Source: Novosphingobium sp. ERN07 (GTDB lineage Bacteria > Pseudomonadota > Alphaproteobacteria > Sphingomonadales > Sphingomonadaceae). Taken from it: a stretch of 64,000 bases of DNA. The stretch lies in NCBI RefSeq assembly GCF_012641335.1, contig NZ_JABAID010000013.1, positions 32,965 to 96,964 of the forward strand, given 5' to 3'. Position numbers and translations under genes: made by a program. This document shows, in pieces, positions 39,698 to 54,139 of this stretch. Below the pieces are notes generated by a model. The model was not told the origin of the DNA. It saw nothing but the letters and a program-made list of their open reading frames with translations, and did no database searches. The stretch's first letter is position 1. Each line of letters begins with the position of its first letter.

Positions 39698-41314
39698 ATG
39701 CAGCAACTGGGCGCGATGCAGGACTGGAAGCTGCGGGTTACACACTTGATCGATCACGCTGCGCGCGAACACGGTGGCCGCGAAATCGTCAGCCGCTGGG
39801 CCGATGGCAGCGAAACCCGCACCGATTGGGCAGATGTGCGCCACGATGCGCTACGCATGACTCAGGCCCTGCGCCGCCTCGGCGTGAAGCCGGGGGACCG
39901 CATTGCCACGCTGGCAATGAATCACCACCGCCATCTCGTTTCGTGGTATGGCGCGGTTGGCGTCGGCGGCATCCTTCATACCGTGAACCCGCGCCTGTTC
40001 GACGATCAGTTGGACTTCATCGTCAACCACGCTGAAGACCGGGTGATGCTGTTCGACAAGCTGTGGGCGCCCATCATCGAACGGATGAAGCCACGCTGGC
40101 CCACTGTCGAACATTACATCTGCTATGACAGCAGCGAACCGGCCATCCATTTCGAAGAATGGATCGGCCCTGAAGACGGCGTGGCCGAATGGCACGATGG
40201 GGACGAGCGCGATCCCTGTATGCTCTGCTATACCAGCGGCACCACCGGCAATCCCAAGGGCGTACTCTACGAACACCGTTCCACCATGCTCCATGCCCTC
40301 AGCGCGATCAGCCCGCCGATTTTCGGCATGGATTGCCGCTCGGTCATGCTGCCCATCGTGCCGATGTTCCATGCGGCCAGTTGGGGGTTGCCGTGGGCGG
40401 GCGCGGCAGCGGGGGCGAAGTTCGTCTATTCGGCGGTCAATGATGGCGCGGTGCTGTGCGATCTGATGAACCGTGAAAAGGTCACCTGTTCGGCGGGGGT
40501 GCCCACGGTTTGGCTGGCGCTACTTCAGCATGTCGATGCGCACAACGGTGGCGAAATTCCGCCGTCCTTGCAGACCATCGTCTGCGGTGGTTCGGCCATG
40601 CCGCGCGCCATGATCGAACGCTTCATGCGCGCAGGGCTTCGCGTTGCCCACGCATGGGGCATGACCGAAACCTCGCCCATCGGCACCACCGGCGCGGAAA
40701 CGGCCAACTGGGACGAACTGACGTTTGACGAACAGGTGACCGTCAAGGCGATGCAGGGCCGCCCACCTTTCGGCGTGGAAATCCGCTGCGTCGATCTGGG
40801 TAATCCCGAAATGGTCCTGCCGCGCGACGGCGTGACAGCGGGCGCGCTGCAAGTGCGCGGGCCGTGGATTGTGAAACGCTATTTCAAGGCAGACACCGAT
40901 GCGGTGGTGGCCGGGCAGTGGTTCGATACCGGCGATGTGGGCGTGATCCACCCCGATGGCACCCTGCAATTGACTGACCGTACCAAGGACGTGATCAAAT
41001 CCGGCGGCGAATGGATCAGTTCGGTCGAACTCGAAAACGCCGCCGTTGGCCATCCCGCCGTAGCAGAGGCTGCAGCCATTGGCGTCTATCATCCCAAGTG
41101 GGACGAGCGGCCCTTGCTGGTGGTGGTGACCAAGCCGGGACAGCAGGTTTCGCAGGCGGAGCTGAAGGCCTATCTGGCGCAGCATGTGGCCAAGTGGTGG
41201 GTGCCCGACGCGGTCGCTTTCGTGGACCAGATTCCGCACACCGGCACCGGCAAGATCAGTAAGAAGGATCTGCGCGAACAGTTCCGGGAATACACCTGGG
41301 ATCAGGTCGCCTGA
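39698..41314 (+). CDS. Acyl-CoA synthetase (AMP-binding, FadD-like)
   Basis: 538 residues with AGAGAG upstream of the ATG, 19 bases after dnaE. Adenylation motifs: [50 protein letters not shown] and the C-terminal lysine in [12 protein letters not shown]. It activates a carboxylic acid to its acyl-AMP and then acyl-CoA. The closest style is the medium/long-chain fatty acid ligase group used in sphingomonads, but the acyl substrate is not visible. Confidence 0.92.
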   Translation: MQQLGAMQDWKLRVTHLIDHAAREHGGREIVSRWADGSETRTDWADVRHDALRMTQALRRLGVKPGDRIATLAMNHHRHLVSWYGAVGVGGILHTVNPRLFDDQLDFIVNHAEDRVMLFDKLWAPIIERMKPRWPTVEHYICYDSSEPAIHFEEWIGPEDGVAEWHDGDERDPCMLCYTSGTTGNPKGVLYEHRSTMLHALSAISPPIFGMDCRSVMLPIVPMFHAASWGLPWAGAAAGAKFVYSAVNDGAVLCDLMNREKVTCSAGVPTVWLALLQHVDAHNGGEIPPSLQTIVCGGSAMPRAMIERFMRAGLRVAHAWGMTETSPIGTTGAETANWDELTFDEQVTVKAMQGRPPFGVEIRCVDLGNPEMVLPRDGVTAGALQVRGPWIVKRYFKADTDAVVAGQWFDTGDVGVIHPDGTLQLTDRTKDVIKSGGEWISSVELENAAVGHPAVAEAAAIGVYHPKWDERPLLVVVTKPGQQVSQAELKAYLAQHVAKWWVPDAVAFVDQIPHTGTGKISKKDLREQFREYTWDQVA

Positions 41315-41351
41315 AGTGCACCTAGATGCACCTAAGTGTCGGCAAAGCGCG

Positions 41352-42419
41352 TTAAAACAGGTCTAACTGGCCGTTAGAGCTGGGTCTTTTGAACTGCGTG
41401 CAATCAAGGTCGACGTGCGTCTTGCAGATGCCGAATTTGCGGCAGGCGATGCGGAAGCGGGTGCGGATCAGATCGGCCCAAACACCTTGTGGCTTCATCC
41501 GCGTGAAGAATTGCGCATCATTATCTTTCCCCCCGCGCACTTGCTGGACGATGGACATGACCTTCGCTGCGCGGTCGGGAAAATGCGTCTCCAGCCATTC
41601 GCGGAACAGCGGGGCCACTTCGTGCGGCAGGCGGAGCATAATCCAACTGGCGGATCGCACGCCGCGCGCAGCGGCGGTTTCGAGGATCGCTTCCATGAAC
41701 TCGTCGGTGATTGCGGGGATCACCGGCGCGATGGAGACGTGAGTCGGTATGCCCGCACTTACCAGTTTTTCCAATGCGTCCAGTCGTTTGGCGGGCGAAG
41801 ATGCGCGCGGTTCGAGGAGGCCGGACAGGCGCGGATCAAGGCTGGTGACCGATATGCCAACAGCCGTCAGCCGGTGCCGCGCCAACTCCGCCAGCAGACC
41901 GATATCATCCAGCACGCGGGCGGACTTGGTGGTGATCGTCACCGGATGGCGCAGTTGGAGGCACAGTTCCAGCACGGCTCGCGTGATTCGGTATCGCCCC
42001 TCAATCGGCTGATAGGGATCGGTGTTCGTTCCCATTGCGATGGGAGCGGGCGCATAGCCCTTCTTGGCCAGCGTTTCACGCAAAAGCCCTGCAGCCTCTG
42101 GCTTTGCAAAGAGCTTCGTTTCGAAATCGAGGCCGGGCGACAGATCGTGGTAAGCGTGGGTGGGCCGGGCGTAGCAATAGATGCAGCCGTGTTCGCAGCC
42201 ACGATAGGCGTTGACCGAGCGGTCGAACGGAACGTCGGGCGAGCGGTTGAAGCTGAGGATCGAACGCGGGTGTTCCTCTGTTACGGTGGTGCGCAGCTTG
42301 GGGCCGGGGCCGTCAATCCCTTCGCATGCGTCCAGCCAATCACCATCGGCCTCGCGCGTGGCGAGGCCGAAGCGGGTGGGCACTTGCGCCGATTGCGCTC
42401 CTCTTCCGTGAATCGACAT
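41352..42419 (-). CDS. PA0069-family radical SAM protein
   Basis: 355 residues. The [4Fe-4S] cluster motif CEHGCIYCYA (CxxxCxxC) lies near residue 74, right after RSPDVPFDRSVNAYRG. MGTNTDPYQPIEGRYRITR and VTITTKSARVLDDIGLLAEL are typical for this SplB-like family. The C-terminus has further cysteines (FRIACRKFGICKTHVDLDC), perhaps for a second cluster. Biological role is not established for the family. It converges on the acyl-CoA synthetase and lies behind rpoD, but a terminator separates it from that operon. Confidence 0.88.
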   Translation of the reverse strand: MSIHGRGAQSAQVPTRFGLATREADGDWLDACEGIDGPGPKLRTTVTEEHPRSILSFNRSPDVPFDRSVNAYRGCEHGCIYCYARPTHAYHDLSPGLDFETKLFAKPEAAGLLRETLAKKGYAPAPIAMGTNTDPYQPIEGRYRITRAVLELCLQLRHPVTITTKSARVLDDIGLLAELARHRLTAVGISVTSLDPRLSGLLEPRASSPAKRLDALEKLVSAGIPTHVSIAPVIPAITDEFMEAILETAAARGVRSASWIMLRLPHEVAPLFREWLETHFPDRAAKVMSIVQQVRGGKDNDAQFFTRMKPQGVWADLIRTRFRIACRKFGICKTHVDLDCTQFKRPSSNGQLDLF

Positions 42420-42462
42420 GGCGCATTAGAACATATAAAGAACATCGTGAAAAGCGGGCAAA

Positions 42463-42492
42463 CGAAAACGGCCGCCCCTGAAGGAGCGGCCG
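42463..42492 (-). terminator. Intrinsic terminator after rpoD
   Basis: Read on the minus strand, CGGCCGCTCC-TTCA-GGGGCGGCCG is a 10-bp stem with one G-U pair (42469-42492), followed by TTTTCGTTT. It closes the yqeY-dnaG-rpoD operon. Confidence 0.85.
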
Positions 42493-42519
42493 CTATGTTC
42501 TTGGCTGGAAATTCAGCCG

Positions 42520-44523
<2,004 letters not shown>

Positions 44524-44587
44524 TTAACCCCGGTACCACCATATGAGAGCCGGGCCTTGGCAGACCCGAATTGCGCCTATTGCTATA

Positions 44588-44593
44588 ATTATA
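44588..44593 (-). promoter_or_regulatory. Possible -10 element (TATAAT) for rpoD
   Basis: On the minus strand a perfect TATAAT within GTTATAATTATAGC overlaps the dnaG stop codon and lies about 65 bases before rpoD. No consensus -35 box is seen at 17 bases. An internal promoter before rpoD is known in such operons of other bacteria; here it is only a suggestion. Confidence 0.35.
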
Positions 44594-46454
44594 ACGCAGC
44601 ACGAGCACGGCCCATTTGCCCCAAACGGGCAAGCAATGCCAGCCTTCGCTGCAACAATCTTTGCTGTTCAGCGAAGCTTTCGTCGGAAAACTCCGTTTCG
44701 TGGCGCTTTGTCGCATGTTCCAGCGCCTCTTCGACGGCCGGCAATTCGACCAGAAGCGCAACTGCTTCGGCAAGTTCGTCACCTGTCGAATCACCACTTC
44801 CGGCCAGAAAGCCGAATCGCATTCCGGCGTAGTCCTGCGCCGACGGGAGCCGAAGCCCACGTTCCAGCAATATGGTGCGCAAGCCTTCGCTTTCAAGCGT
44901 CTGCATGGTGTCGGCCTGAACCAGAAGCGCGTCGATCAACGCGCAGGTAGCGGGATCGTCGGGCTTGAGGCGCGCAAGGGCATCGGCGTGGCGGACAATC
45001 TGCGCCGGGTGGAGGATCAGGCCAGACAGCACAGCGGCCAGCAGGCTGGTGCTGGGACCGTTGCCGATGCGCAGCATTTTCGCCTTGTCTTGCTCTGCCA
45101 GCGGTGCGGGCGCGGGCTTCCACGGCTGCCCTTTGCCGCGCAGGCCGGAGTTGCCCTGCCGGGGCTGGAATGGCACGCGTTCCTTGCGGGCGAAGGCGAG
45201 GTCGCCAAAACGCTCGGTCAATTCGCGGCGGTAGAGCGACTTGATGTCCGGGTGGGCAATCGTTTCGCAATGGGCGAGCAGGCGTGCCTTCAACCCGGCC
45301 TTGTCCTCTGGTGTGGTGAGCGGGGCGGCATCGCGTTCGACTTCCCACAGCACATCGACAAGGCTGCGTGCACCATCGAGCAGGGCTTCCATCGCCGCAG
45401 GGCCTTGCGCCTTGACCACATCGTCCGGGTCCATACCTGCGGGCAGGGTGACGATGCGCAGGGAGTGGCCGGGGCGGAGCAGGGGCAGGGCGCGGGTTAT
45501 GGCGCGCATGGCGGCGCGCTGGCCCGCAGAATCGCCATCGAAACAAAGGGTGGGCGTTTCGACGAGCCGCCACAGCCGTTCGATCTGGTGTTCGGTCAGT
45601 GCCGTGCCCAAGGGCGCGACCGCTTCGGCAATTCCGGCGACGGCAAGCGCCACCACGTCCATATAGCCTTCGACCACCACCACGCGCCCGCTTTGGCGCG
45701 AGGCTGGCCCGGCGCGGTGAAGGTTGTAAACCGTGCGGCCTTTGTCGAACAAAGGTGTGTCGGGCGAGTTCAGATACTTGGGCGCATCGGTCTTGTCAGC
45801 GCTAAGGATGCGCCCGCCAAAGGCAATCACGCGCCCGCGCGGATCGAGGATGGGCAGCATCAGGCGGCCCCGGAAGCGGTCGTAAGGCTCTTTTCCTTCG
45901 ACCACGATCCTGAGGCCCGCCTCGATCAGCATGTCATCGGGGAAGGCCGACAACGCTTCTTTCAACGCGGTGCGGCTGTCTGGCGCGAAGCCGAAGCCGA
46001 AATCGCGCACCACGCTGGCCGGGAACCCACGAGAGGCGAGATAGCGGCGCGCCTGCTCGCCGCGCTCATCGGCCAGCGAGCGCACGAAGAAGTCTTGCGC
46101 TGCCGCCATGACGTCATGCAAGGACTTTTGCTGCTCGGCCTTCTTCGCGGCGCGCGGATCGGGGGCAGGGACTTCCATCCCCGCCTGCACTGCCAGTTCC
46201 TTCACTGCTTCCATGAAGGGCAGGCCCTGATGGTCGGTCATCCAGCGGATGGCATCGCCGTGGGCCCCGCAGCCGAAGCAATGATAGAAGCCTTTTTCGT
46301 CGTTGATGGTGAAGCTGGGCGTTTTCTCGTTGTGAAAGGGGCAGCACGCCTTGAACTCTCGCCCCGCCTTGGTCACGCGAACGCTGCGCCCGATCAGCCC
46401 CGAAAGGGAGATGCGGGCGCGCAGTTCGTCGAGCCATTGGGGGGAAAGGCTCAT
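44589..46454 (-). CDS. dnaG: DNA primase
   Basis: 621 residues. The CHC2 zinc-binding domain is at the N-terminus (CPFHNEKTPSF at residues 38-48, then FYHCFGCGAHGDAIRW). The TOPRIM domain contains VVVVEGYMDVVALAVAGI with the catalytic glutamate and CFDGDSAGQRAAMRAI with DxD-type residues. The C-terminal helicase-binding part is less conserved (EEALEHATKRHETE). It makes RNA primers for replication. It starts 7 bases after yqeY and is followed by rpoD. Confidence 0.97.
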   Translation of the reverse strand: MSLSPQWLDELRARISLSGLIGRSVRVTKAGREFKACCPFHNEKTPSFTINDEKGFYHCFGCGAHGDAIRWMTDHQGLPFMEAVKELAVQAGMEVPAPDPRAAKKAEQQKSLHDVMAAAQDFFVRSLADERGEQARRYLASRGFPASVVRDFGFGFAPDSRTALKEALSAFPDDMLIEAGLRIVVEGKEPYDRFRGRLMLPILDPRGRVIAFGGRILSADKTDAPKYLNSPDTPLFDKGRTVYNLHRAGPASRQSGRVVVVEGYMDVVALAVAGIAEAVAPLGTALTEHQIERLWRLVETPTLCFDGDSAGQRAAMRAITRALPLLRPGHSLRIVTLPAGMDPDDVVKAQGPAAMEALLDGARSLVDVLWEVERDAAPLTTPEDKAGLKARLLAHCETIAHPDIKSLYRRELTERFGDLAFARKERVPFQPRQGNSGLRGKGQPWKPAPAPLAEQDKAKMLRIGNGPSTSLLAAVLSGLILHPAQIVRHADALARLKPDDPATCALIDALLVQADTMQTLESEGLRTILLERGLRLPSAQDYAGMRFGFLAGSGDSTGDELAEAVALLVELPAVEEALEHATKRHETEFSDESFAEQQRLLQRRLALLARLGQMGRARAAL

Positions 46455-46461
46455 CGCTGGT

Positions 46462-46917
46462 TCAACCCGCCAGTGCAGCCTTTACCAGACCGCTGGCCTT
46501 GCCCATGTCGAGCTGCGTGCCGTGCTTGGCCTTCAGTGCGGCGACAACTTTGCCCATGTCCTTCATGCCCGCAGCGCCGGTTTCGGCGATCAGGGCGACG
46601 ATGGCGGCTTTCACCTCATCTTCGCCCATCTGCTGGGGGAGGAATTCCTCGATCACCACCAGTTCGGCCTTTTCCACATCAGCCAGTTCCTGCCGTCCGC
46701 CCTGTTCAAACATCGTGATCGATTCGCGGCGCTGCTTGGCCATTTTCTGCAGGACATCGGTGACGAGCACGTCATCGTCCGGCATGGCAGACGCGGTGCG
46801 CAGTTCGATGTCCTTGTCCTTCAGCTTGGCGAGGATCAGGCGGACGGCGGCGAGGCGGGGCTTGTCGCCCGCTTTCATGGCAGAAACTTGCGCGGCCTTG
46901 ATGGTGTCGCGGATCAT
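46462..46917 (-). CDS. yqeY: GatB/YqeY-domain protein
   Basis: 151 residues, full length for the family. Conserved points: MIRDTIKAAQVSAMKAGDKP, KMAKQRRESITMFEQGGRQE, VVIEEFLPQQMGEDEV and MGKVVAALKAKHGTQLDMGK. The fold equals the tRNA-binding tail of GatB, but the function of the free-standing form is unresolved. First gene of the operon with dnaG and rpoD, an arrangement common in alphaproteobacteria, and divergent from carA. Confidence 0.94.
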   Translation of the reverse strand: MIRDTIKAAQVSAMKAGDKPRLAAVRLILAKLKDKDIELRTASAMPDDDVLVTDVLQKMAKQRRESITMFEQGGRQELADVEKAELVVIEEFLPQQMGEDEVKAAIVALIAETGAAGMKDMGKVVAALKAKHGTQLDMGKASGLVKAALAG

Positions 46918-47077
46918 GGGTTCGTATTTCCTGTGAAGTTGTCCGCCGGAAAAGCGGGAAACGCATCCTCTAGGACAAACTTTCGGGAATCGCTAGGTTG
47001 ACGCATCGGGGACTCAGGTCTAACCGCCGCCCCTTAGCAACATCGCCAGAACCCCTGCCAACGGAGCGCCCCCAATC

Positions 47078-48253
47078 ATGGCCGACCCCGCACTTTCGCA
47101 CGCGCCTCAACCAGACGGCGCTACGGGAGTCCTCGTTCTTGCCGATGGGTCTGTTGCCTGGGGACGCGGTTTTGGTGCCAGCGGTGAAGCCGTGGGCGAG
47201 GTGTGCTTTAACACCGCGATGACCGGCTATCAGGAAGTGATGACCGATCCGTCCTATGCCGCGCAGATCGTGACCTTCACGTTCCCGCATATCGGCAATG
47301 TCGGCACGAACGACGAGGACATGGAAAGCCATGACACGCCGGGTGCCGTGGGCTGCGTGGTGCGCGAGGATGTGACCGATCCGGCCAACTTCCGCAGTGC
47401 AGGCACGTTTCAGCAGTGGATGGAAAAGCAGGGCAAGATCGGCATTTCGGGCCTTGATACCCGCGCGCTGACTCGCCGCATCCGCCTTTCCGGCGCGCCC
47501 AACGCGGTGATCGCGCACAATCCCAAGGGCGAGTTCGACATTGCCGCGCTGATCGAGCGTGCGCAGACGTGGCCCGGCCTTGAAGGCATGGACCTTGCCC
47601 GCGTGGTGACGCGCGATGGCCAGGAAAGCTGGGAAGGCTCGGCCTGGCATCTGGGCAAGGGCTATGGCCGCTCACCCCACGACAAGCGCCCGCATGTGGT
47701 GGCGATGGATTTCGGCGCGAAGGACAATATCTTCCGCAACCTCGTGAAAGCGGGCGCGGCGGTGACGGTGGTTCCGGCGGAAACCGCGCTGGAAACGATC
47801 CTTGAACTGAAGCCCGATGGCGTGTTCCTGTCAAACGGTCCGGGCGATCCGGCGGCGACCGGGGCCTATGCCGTGCCGGTGATCCAGAAGCTGCTGGAGA
47901 TGGACATGCCGGTCTTCGGCATCTGCCTTGGCCACCAGATGCTCGCGCTTGCCGCAGGTGCGCGCACCACCAAGATGCACCAGGGACATCGCGGCGCGAA
48001 CCACCCGGTGAAGCGCATGGAAGACGGCGTGGTCGAGATCACCTCAATGAACCACGGCTTCGCGGTGGACAACACGCCGGGCGCGCTGGGTGACAACGTG
48101 ATCGAAACGCATGTTTCGCTTTTTGACGGTTCGAACTGCGGGATTGCGGTGAAGGGCAAGCGCGCGTTCGGGGTGCAGTATCACCCTGAAGCATCGCCGG
48201 GGCCGCAGGATAGTTTCTACCTGTTCGAGAAGTTCGTGGGGATGTTGGGGTGA
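47078..48253 (+). CDS. carA: Carbamoyl-phosphate synthase small subunit
   Basis: 391 residues. The N-terminal CPSase domain has VCFNTAMTGYQEVMTDPSYA and FTFPHIGNVGTN. The glutaminase has FLSNGPGDPAAT, the nucleophile in FGICLGHQMLALAAG and the HPEASPGPQDS histidine-glutamate pair. It releases ammonia from glutamine and passes it to CarB for arginine and pyrimidine synthesis. The TGA overlaps the GTG of the unknown gene at 48250, which separates it from carB. Confidence 0.97.
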   Translation: MADPALSHAPQPDGATGVLVLADGSVAWGRGFGASGEAVGEVCFNTAMTGYQEVMTDPSYAAQIVTFTFPHIGNVGTNDEDMESHDTPGAVGCVVREDVTDPANFRSAGTFQQWMEKQGKIGISGLDTRALTRRIRLSGAPNAVIAHNPKGEFDIAALIERAQTWPGLEGMDLARVVTRDGQESWEGSAWHLGKGYGRSPHDKRPHVVAMDFGAKDNIFRNLVKAGAAVTVVPAETALETILELKPDGVFLSNGPGDPAATGAYAVPVIQKLLEMDMPVFGICLGHQMLALAAGARTTKMHQGHRGANHPVKRMEDGVVEITSMNHGFAVDNTPGALGDNVIETHVSLFDGSNCGIAVKGKRAFGVQYHPEASPGPQDSFYLFEKFVGMLG

Positions 48254-49026
48254 AAGAGGAATACATCAAGCTCCTTTTGCTCAATTCTATTCGACGCAAA
48301 GAGTTCGTTGCGTTGACCCAGACTTGGTTACCGGAGAGTGAACTCTCCGCCCTTTTTAACGGGGCGCTAGTTCACTCCTTTTCCGTCTTGGAGGTTTCCC
48401 TAGAGCAGCAATACTTAGATGTAGTGGCGCAGGTAATCGCAACGCTCGAGGATGAGGGTGTGATCCTCCGAGAGGGGGATGAATACACAGGAAAATATTT
48501 CCGCATTGATCATGCGCGAAAAGACTTTTTTATTAAGCGGCATAAAGAGCAAAATCCCATTGCACAGCGGGTTGAAGTTCTTGGCCCTCCATCTTTGGTA
48601 GCAGCGATTAAAAAAATTGCTCAAGAGGATGGACTCGTCGCGTTCGCAGGCGCTGACTTGGGTTCGGGCGATAGCTTGGAGACAGTTGCAAATTCTGGGC
48701 CAGGAATACCTGCTTCAGACCGCATTGTTTACTTGAATGATAATCAGACAGAGGAAATCTCTGCTGTCGCAGACGAGCTAATTTCCGCAATTGAGCCCGA
48801 AAATTCAATTGATGGTGACGTCGATGAGCGGTCAAGAATATTGGCTCAATTGAACGCAGCAAAAGAGCTTCTTAGAGCGACATCTCTCCGAGCATTTTTG
48901 ATGTATGAGACGTTGTTTCATGCTCTTAATTTGCTCATCGAGAAGTATAGAGATAAAGTTTTGGGGCAGGTCGCCGCAAAGCTGCTCGATCTTTTAATTG
49001 AAAACGTATTTGGTGGCGGAAAATAA
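48250..49026 (+). CDS. Unknown low-GC gene inserted between carA and carB
   Basis: 258 residues from a GTG overlapping the carA stop (GTGA); its TAA touches the carB ATG with no gap. Four 60-base blocks counted (48481, 48541, 48781, 48901) contain 22, 28, 26 and 20 G+C, against 35 and 41 in blocks at 49081 and 49261 in carB. Residues about 45-85 (EQQYLDVVAQVIATLEDEGV, then YTGKYFRI) could be a winged-helix-like unit. The middle is acidic and probably loose. The last 65 residues (ILAQLNAAKELLRATSLRAF, ALNLLIEKYRDKVLGQVAAK) look like long amphipathic helices fit for oligomerisation. No signal peptide; no known family or active site recognised. Base use suggests horizontal acquisition. Confidence 0.75.
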   Translation: MKEEYIKLLLLNSIRRKEFVALTQTWLPESELSALFNGALVHSFSVLEVSLEQQYLDVVAQVIATLEDEGVILREGDEYTGKYFRIDHARKDFFIKRHKEQNPIAQRVEVLGPPSLVAAIKKIAQEDGLVAFAGADLGSGDSLETVANSGPGIPASDRIVYLNDNQTEEISAVADELISAIEPENSIDGDVDERSRILAQLNAAKELLRATSLRAFLMYETLFHALNLLIEKYRDKVLGQVAAKLLDLLIENVFGGGK

Positions 49027-52350
<3,324 letters not shown>

Positions 52351-52480
52351 ACCTTCAAGTCCCCCGGCATCGTGGCATCATGGTCCGGCTCGGCGCATTC
52401 GGCGTCGGTCGGTGGGGGCAGGTTTTCCCTTGGTTGCCGTGACGGTTGCCTGTGGGGGCAGACAGGAAAGAGACTGACGG

Positions 52481-52957
52481 ATGGCGAGTGTGGAAAAGCT
52501 GCCGATGCTTGCGGAAGGCTATGAGAAGCTTACTGCCGAGCTGAAAGCGCTGCGCGAAGAGCGACCGAGGATCGTCGATGCGATCGAGGAAGCACGCGCC
52601 CACGGCGATCTTTCGGAAAACGCCGAATATCACGCAGCCAAGGAACGGCAGGGGCAGGTCGAGGCAACAATTGCCGATCTGGAAGATCGCGTCAGCCGTG
52701 CTCAGATCATCGATCCTGCCACGCTTTCGGGCGACAAGATCATTTTCGGTGCAACGGTGACGCTGCTCGACGATGATGACAAGCCGGTGAAGTACCAGAT
52801 CGTCGGCCCTTATGAGGCAGACGCCAAGAAGGGCATGATCAGCTATAACTCGCCGCTCGGCAAGGCGCTGATTGGTCGCAAGGTTGACGAAGAGATCGAA
52901 GTGACGGTCCCGTCGGGCGACAAGTTCTATCTGGTGAAGAAGATCGAATTCATCTGA
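52481..52957 (+). CDS. greA: Transcription elongation factor GreA
   Basis: 158 residues, normal for GreA. The N-terminal coiled coil holds the acidic tip ([20 protein letters not shown]) that reaches into the polymerase channel and stimulates cleavage of backtracked RNA. The C-terminal globular domain includes [20 protein letters not shown] and [27 protein letters not shown] precedes the ATG. A strong two-way terminator follows. Confidence 0.97.
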   Translation: MASVEKLPMLAEGYEKLTAELKALREERPRIVDAIEEARAHGDLSENAEYHAAKERQGQVEATIADLEDRVSRAQIIDPATLSGDKIIFGATVTLLDDDDKPVKYQIVGPYEADAKKGMISYNSPLGKALIGRKVDEEIEVTVPSGDKFYLVKKIEFI

Positions 52958-52976
52958 TCTAGTGGATCGCTTAACG

Positions 52977-53008
52977 AAAAGGCCCCGGAGCGATCCGGGG
53001 CCTTTTTG
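52977..53008. terminator. Two-way terminator between greA and the DUF4170 gene
   Basis: AAAAGGCCCCGGA at 52977-52989, GCGA loop, TCCGGGGCCTTTTT at 52994-53007. The stem has U-runs in both directions, so it can stop greA and the convergent gene. Confidence 0.92.
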
Positions 53009-53018
53009 TTTTATCCAC

Positions 53019-53240
53019 TCAGTCTTCCGGCACGCTGGGATCGAGCAAACGGTGAAGATGCACGATGACATAGCGCATTTCGGCATCGTCCACCGTCTTC
53101 TGCGCCGCGCTGCGCCATGCGTCTTCGGCACTGGCATAGTCAGGATAGACGCCGACCATATCGACGGCTTTCAGATCGACGAATTCAAGGCCCTGCGGGT
53201 CTTTTACCCGACCGCCCATCACGAGGTGGAGCTTTTGCAT
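53019..53240 (-). CDS. DUF4170-domain protein
   Basis: 73 residues. MQKLHLVMGGRVKDPQG, FVDLKAVDMVGVYPDYASAE and MRYVIVHLHRLLDP match DUF4170, a short alphaproteobacterial family of unknown function. No membrane segment. GGAAAG lies upstream of the ATG. It ends 11 bases from the shared terminator of greA. Confidence 0.88.
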   Translation of the reverse strand: MQKLHLVMGGRVKDPQGLEFVDLKAVDMVGVYPDYASAEDAWRSAAQKTVDDAEMRYVIVHLHRLLDPSVPED

Positions 53241-53340
53241 TGGCGACTTTCCATTGGGGAGGATTCATCAGTGCCACTGACAAAAAGCACGGTTTTGTGC
53301 AAGTCGGCCAAAGTCGTATTTGGGCGAATTTATATGCGGG

Positions 53341-53853
53341 TCAGTGCCGCATCCGCGAGGTGAGTTCGTTGACCTTGCGTAGGGCGGCTTCGCTTGCCTC
53401 GATAGCTGCTGAGCGCGCGATTTCTGCGATGTCGATCACCTTACGCTTCGCATCTTCGCTGCCGTCGGCAAGGCGGTCAGTCACGTTGCTGCCGACTTCC
53501 TCAACCTTGTGCAGGCCATCGCGCCCGGCATCGCGTGCGCGGGTTGCGTAATCGAGCGCAAGCTTGCCCGCAACCGACGCCAAGCCTGCAGCGCTTTTGC
53601 GCAAGCCCGTGGCAGCATCATCGACGCTGCTGGTGCGACGGGTGAACGAGGGGAGGGCCTTTGCCACCAGCGCGCCGAGCAGGATACCTGCGGCGACTGA
53701 TGCAACGGGATGTTCCTCGATCAAGCCTTTCACCGTTTGCACAGGCTTGGCATTCGCAGTGCGTTCAGCCAGCCTGTTTTTGGCTGCGTCAACCTTGTCG
53801 CGCAGCGTTTCGGTCTCGGTCTCGACGGTGGGGGGCGTCACTTCGTTAGTCAT
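53341..53853 (-). CDS. YqjD/DUF883-like small membrane protein
   Basis: 170 residues from the ATG at 53853 (GGAG upstream). Charged N-terminal helix (ETETLRDKVDAAKNRLAERT), then EEHPVASVAAGILLGALVAK, a hydrophobic segment like the C-terminal anchor of ElaB/YqjD proteins. A second helical part with many Ala, Lys and Asp follows (SAAGLASVAGKLALDYATRA). In E. coli, YqjD-type proteins sit at the inner membrane and bind ribosomes in stationary phase; whether this holds here is unknown. One base separates its start from the stop of the next gene upstream. Confidence 0.6.
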   Translation of the reverse strand: MTNEVTPPTVETETETLRDKVDAAKNRLAERTANAKPVQTVKGLIEEHPVASVAAGILLGALVAKALPSFTRRTSSVDDAATGLRKSAAGLASVAGKLALDYATRARDAGRDGLHKVEEVGSNVTDRLADGSEDAKRKVIDIAEIARSAAIEASEAALRKVNELTSRMRH

Positions 53854-53854
53854 G

Positions 53855-54139
53855 TCAATCTCCGATTCCAACCCTGTCGGCAATCCAACCAGCGGCTTGC
53901 TGCAACGGTTCCCGCAGAAACCATGCGAAAAGCGCGGCAAGGGTTGCGCCGATCACGGCTTTGTTTTCGCTTGCGATTTCGCGCGCGGTGTCGATCATCT
54001 CAACGGCTTCACCCACGGCGCGTTCCTTCACGCGCCCCGGTGAAACCTCCAGCTTGGCGATTTCCAGATCGCCCCTGAATACGGCCAGCGCTTCGTCACG
54101 AAGTGCGCGGGCCGATGCGATGGATTCTGCGCTGCTCAT
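53855..54139 (-). CDS. Small protein with C-terminal membrane segment (YqjK/DUF3618-like)
   Basis: 94 residues from the ATG at 54139, which overlaps the preceding stop by 4 bp. An N-terminal helical region (SAAESIASARALRDEALAVF-like) and a basic stretch are followed by AVIGATLAALFAWFLREPLQ, one membrane span. The ending REPLQQAAGWIADRVG fits small stress-type membrane proteins. Assignment to DUF3618 is weak. It is the third gene in a four-gene minus-strand run. Confidence 0.6.
   Translation of the reverse strand: MSSAESIASARALRDEALAVFRGDLEIAKLEVSPGRVKERAVGEAVEMIDTAREIASENKAVIGATLAALFAWFLREPLQQAAGWIADRVGIGD

Noticed and set aside
41317..41334. Tandem TGCACCTA repeat after the acyl-CoA synthetase gene
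   Set aside because: Only two copies ten bases apart with no further structure; could be chance, and no terminator or operator can be supported.
44616..46718. 700-codon frame opposite dnaG and yqeY
   Set aside because: It spans two real genes on the opposite strand and shows no conserved motif.
48250..49026. Insertion-sequence or transposon remnant between carA and carB
   Set aside because: No inverted terminal repeats, target duplication or transposase motif; the junctions are seamless gene overlaps.
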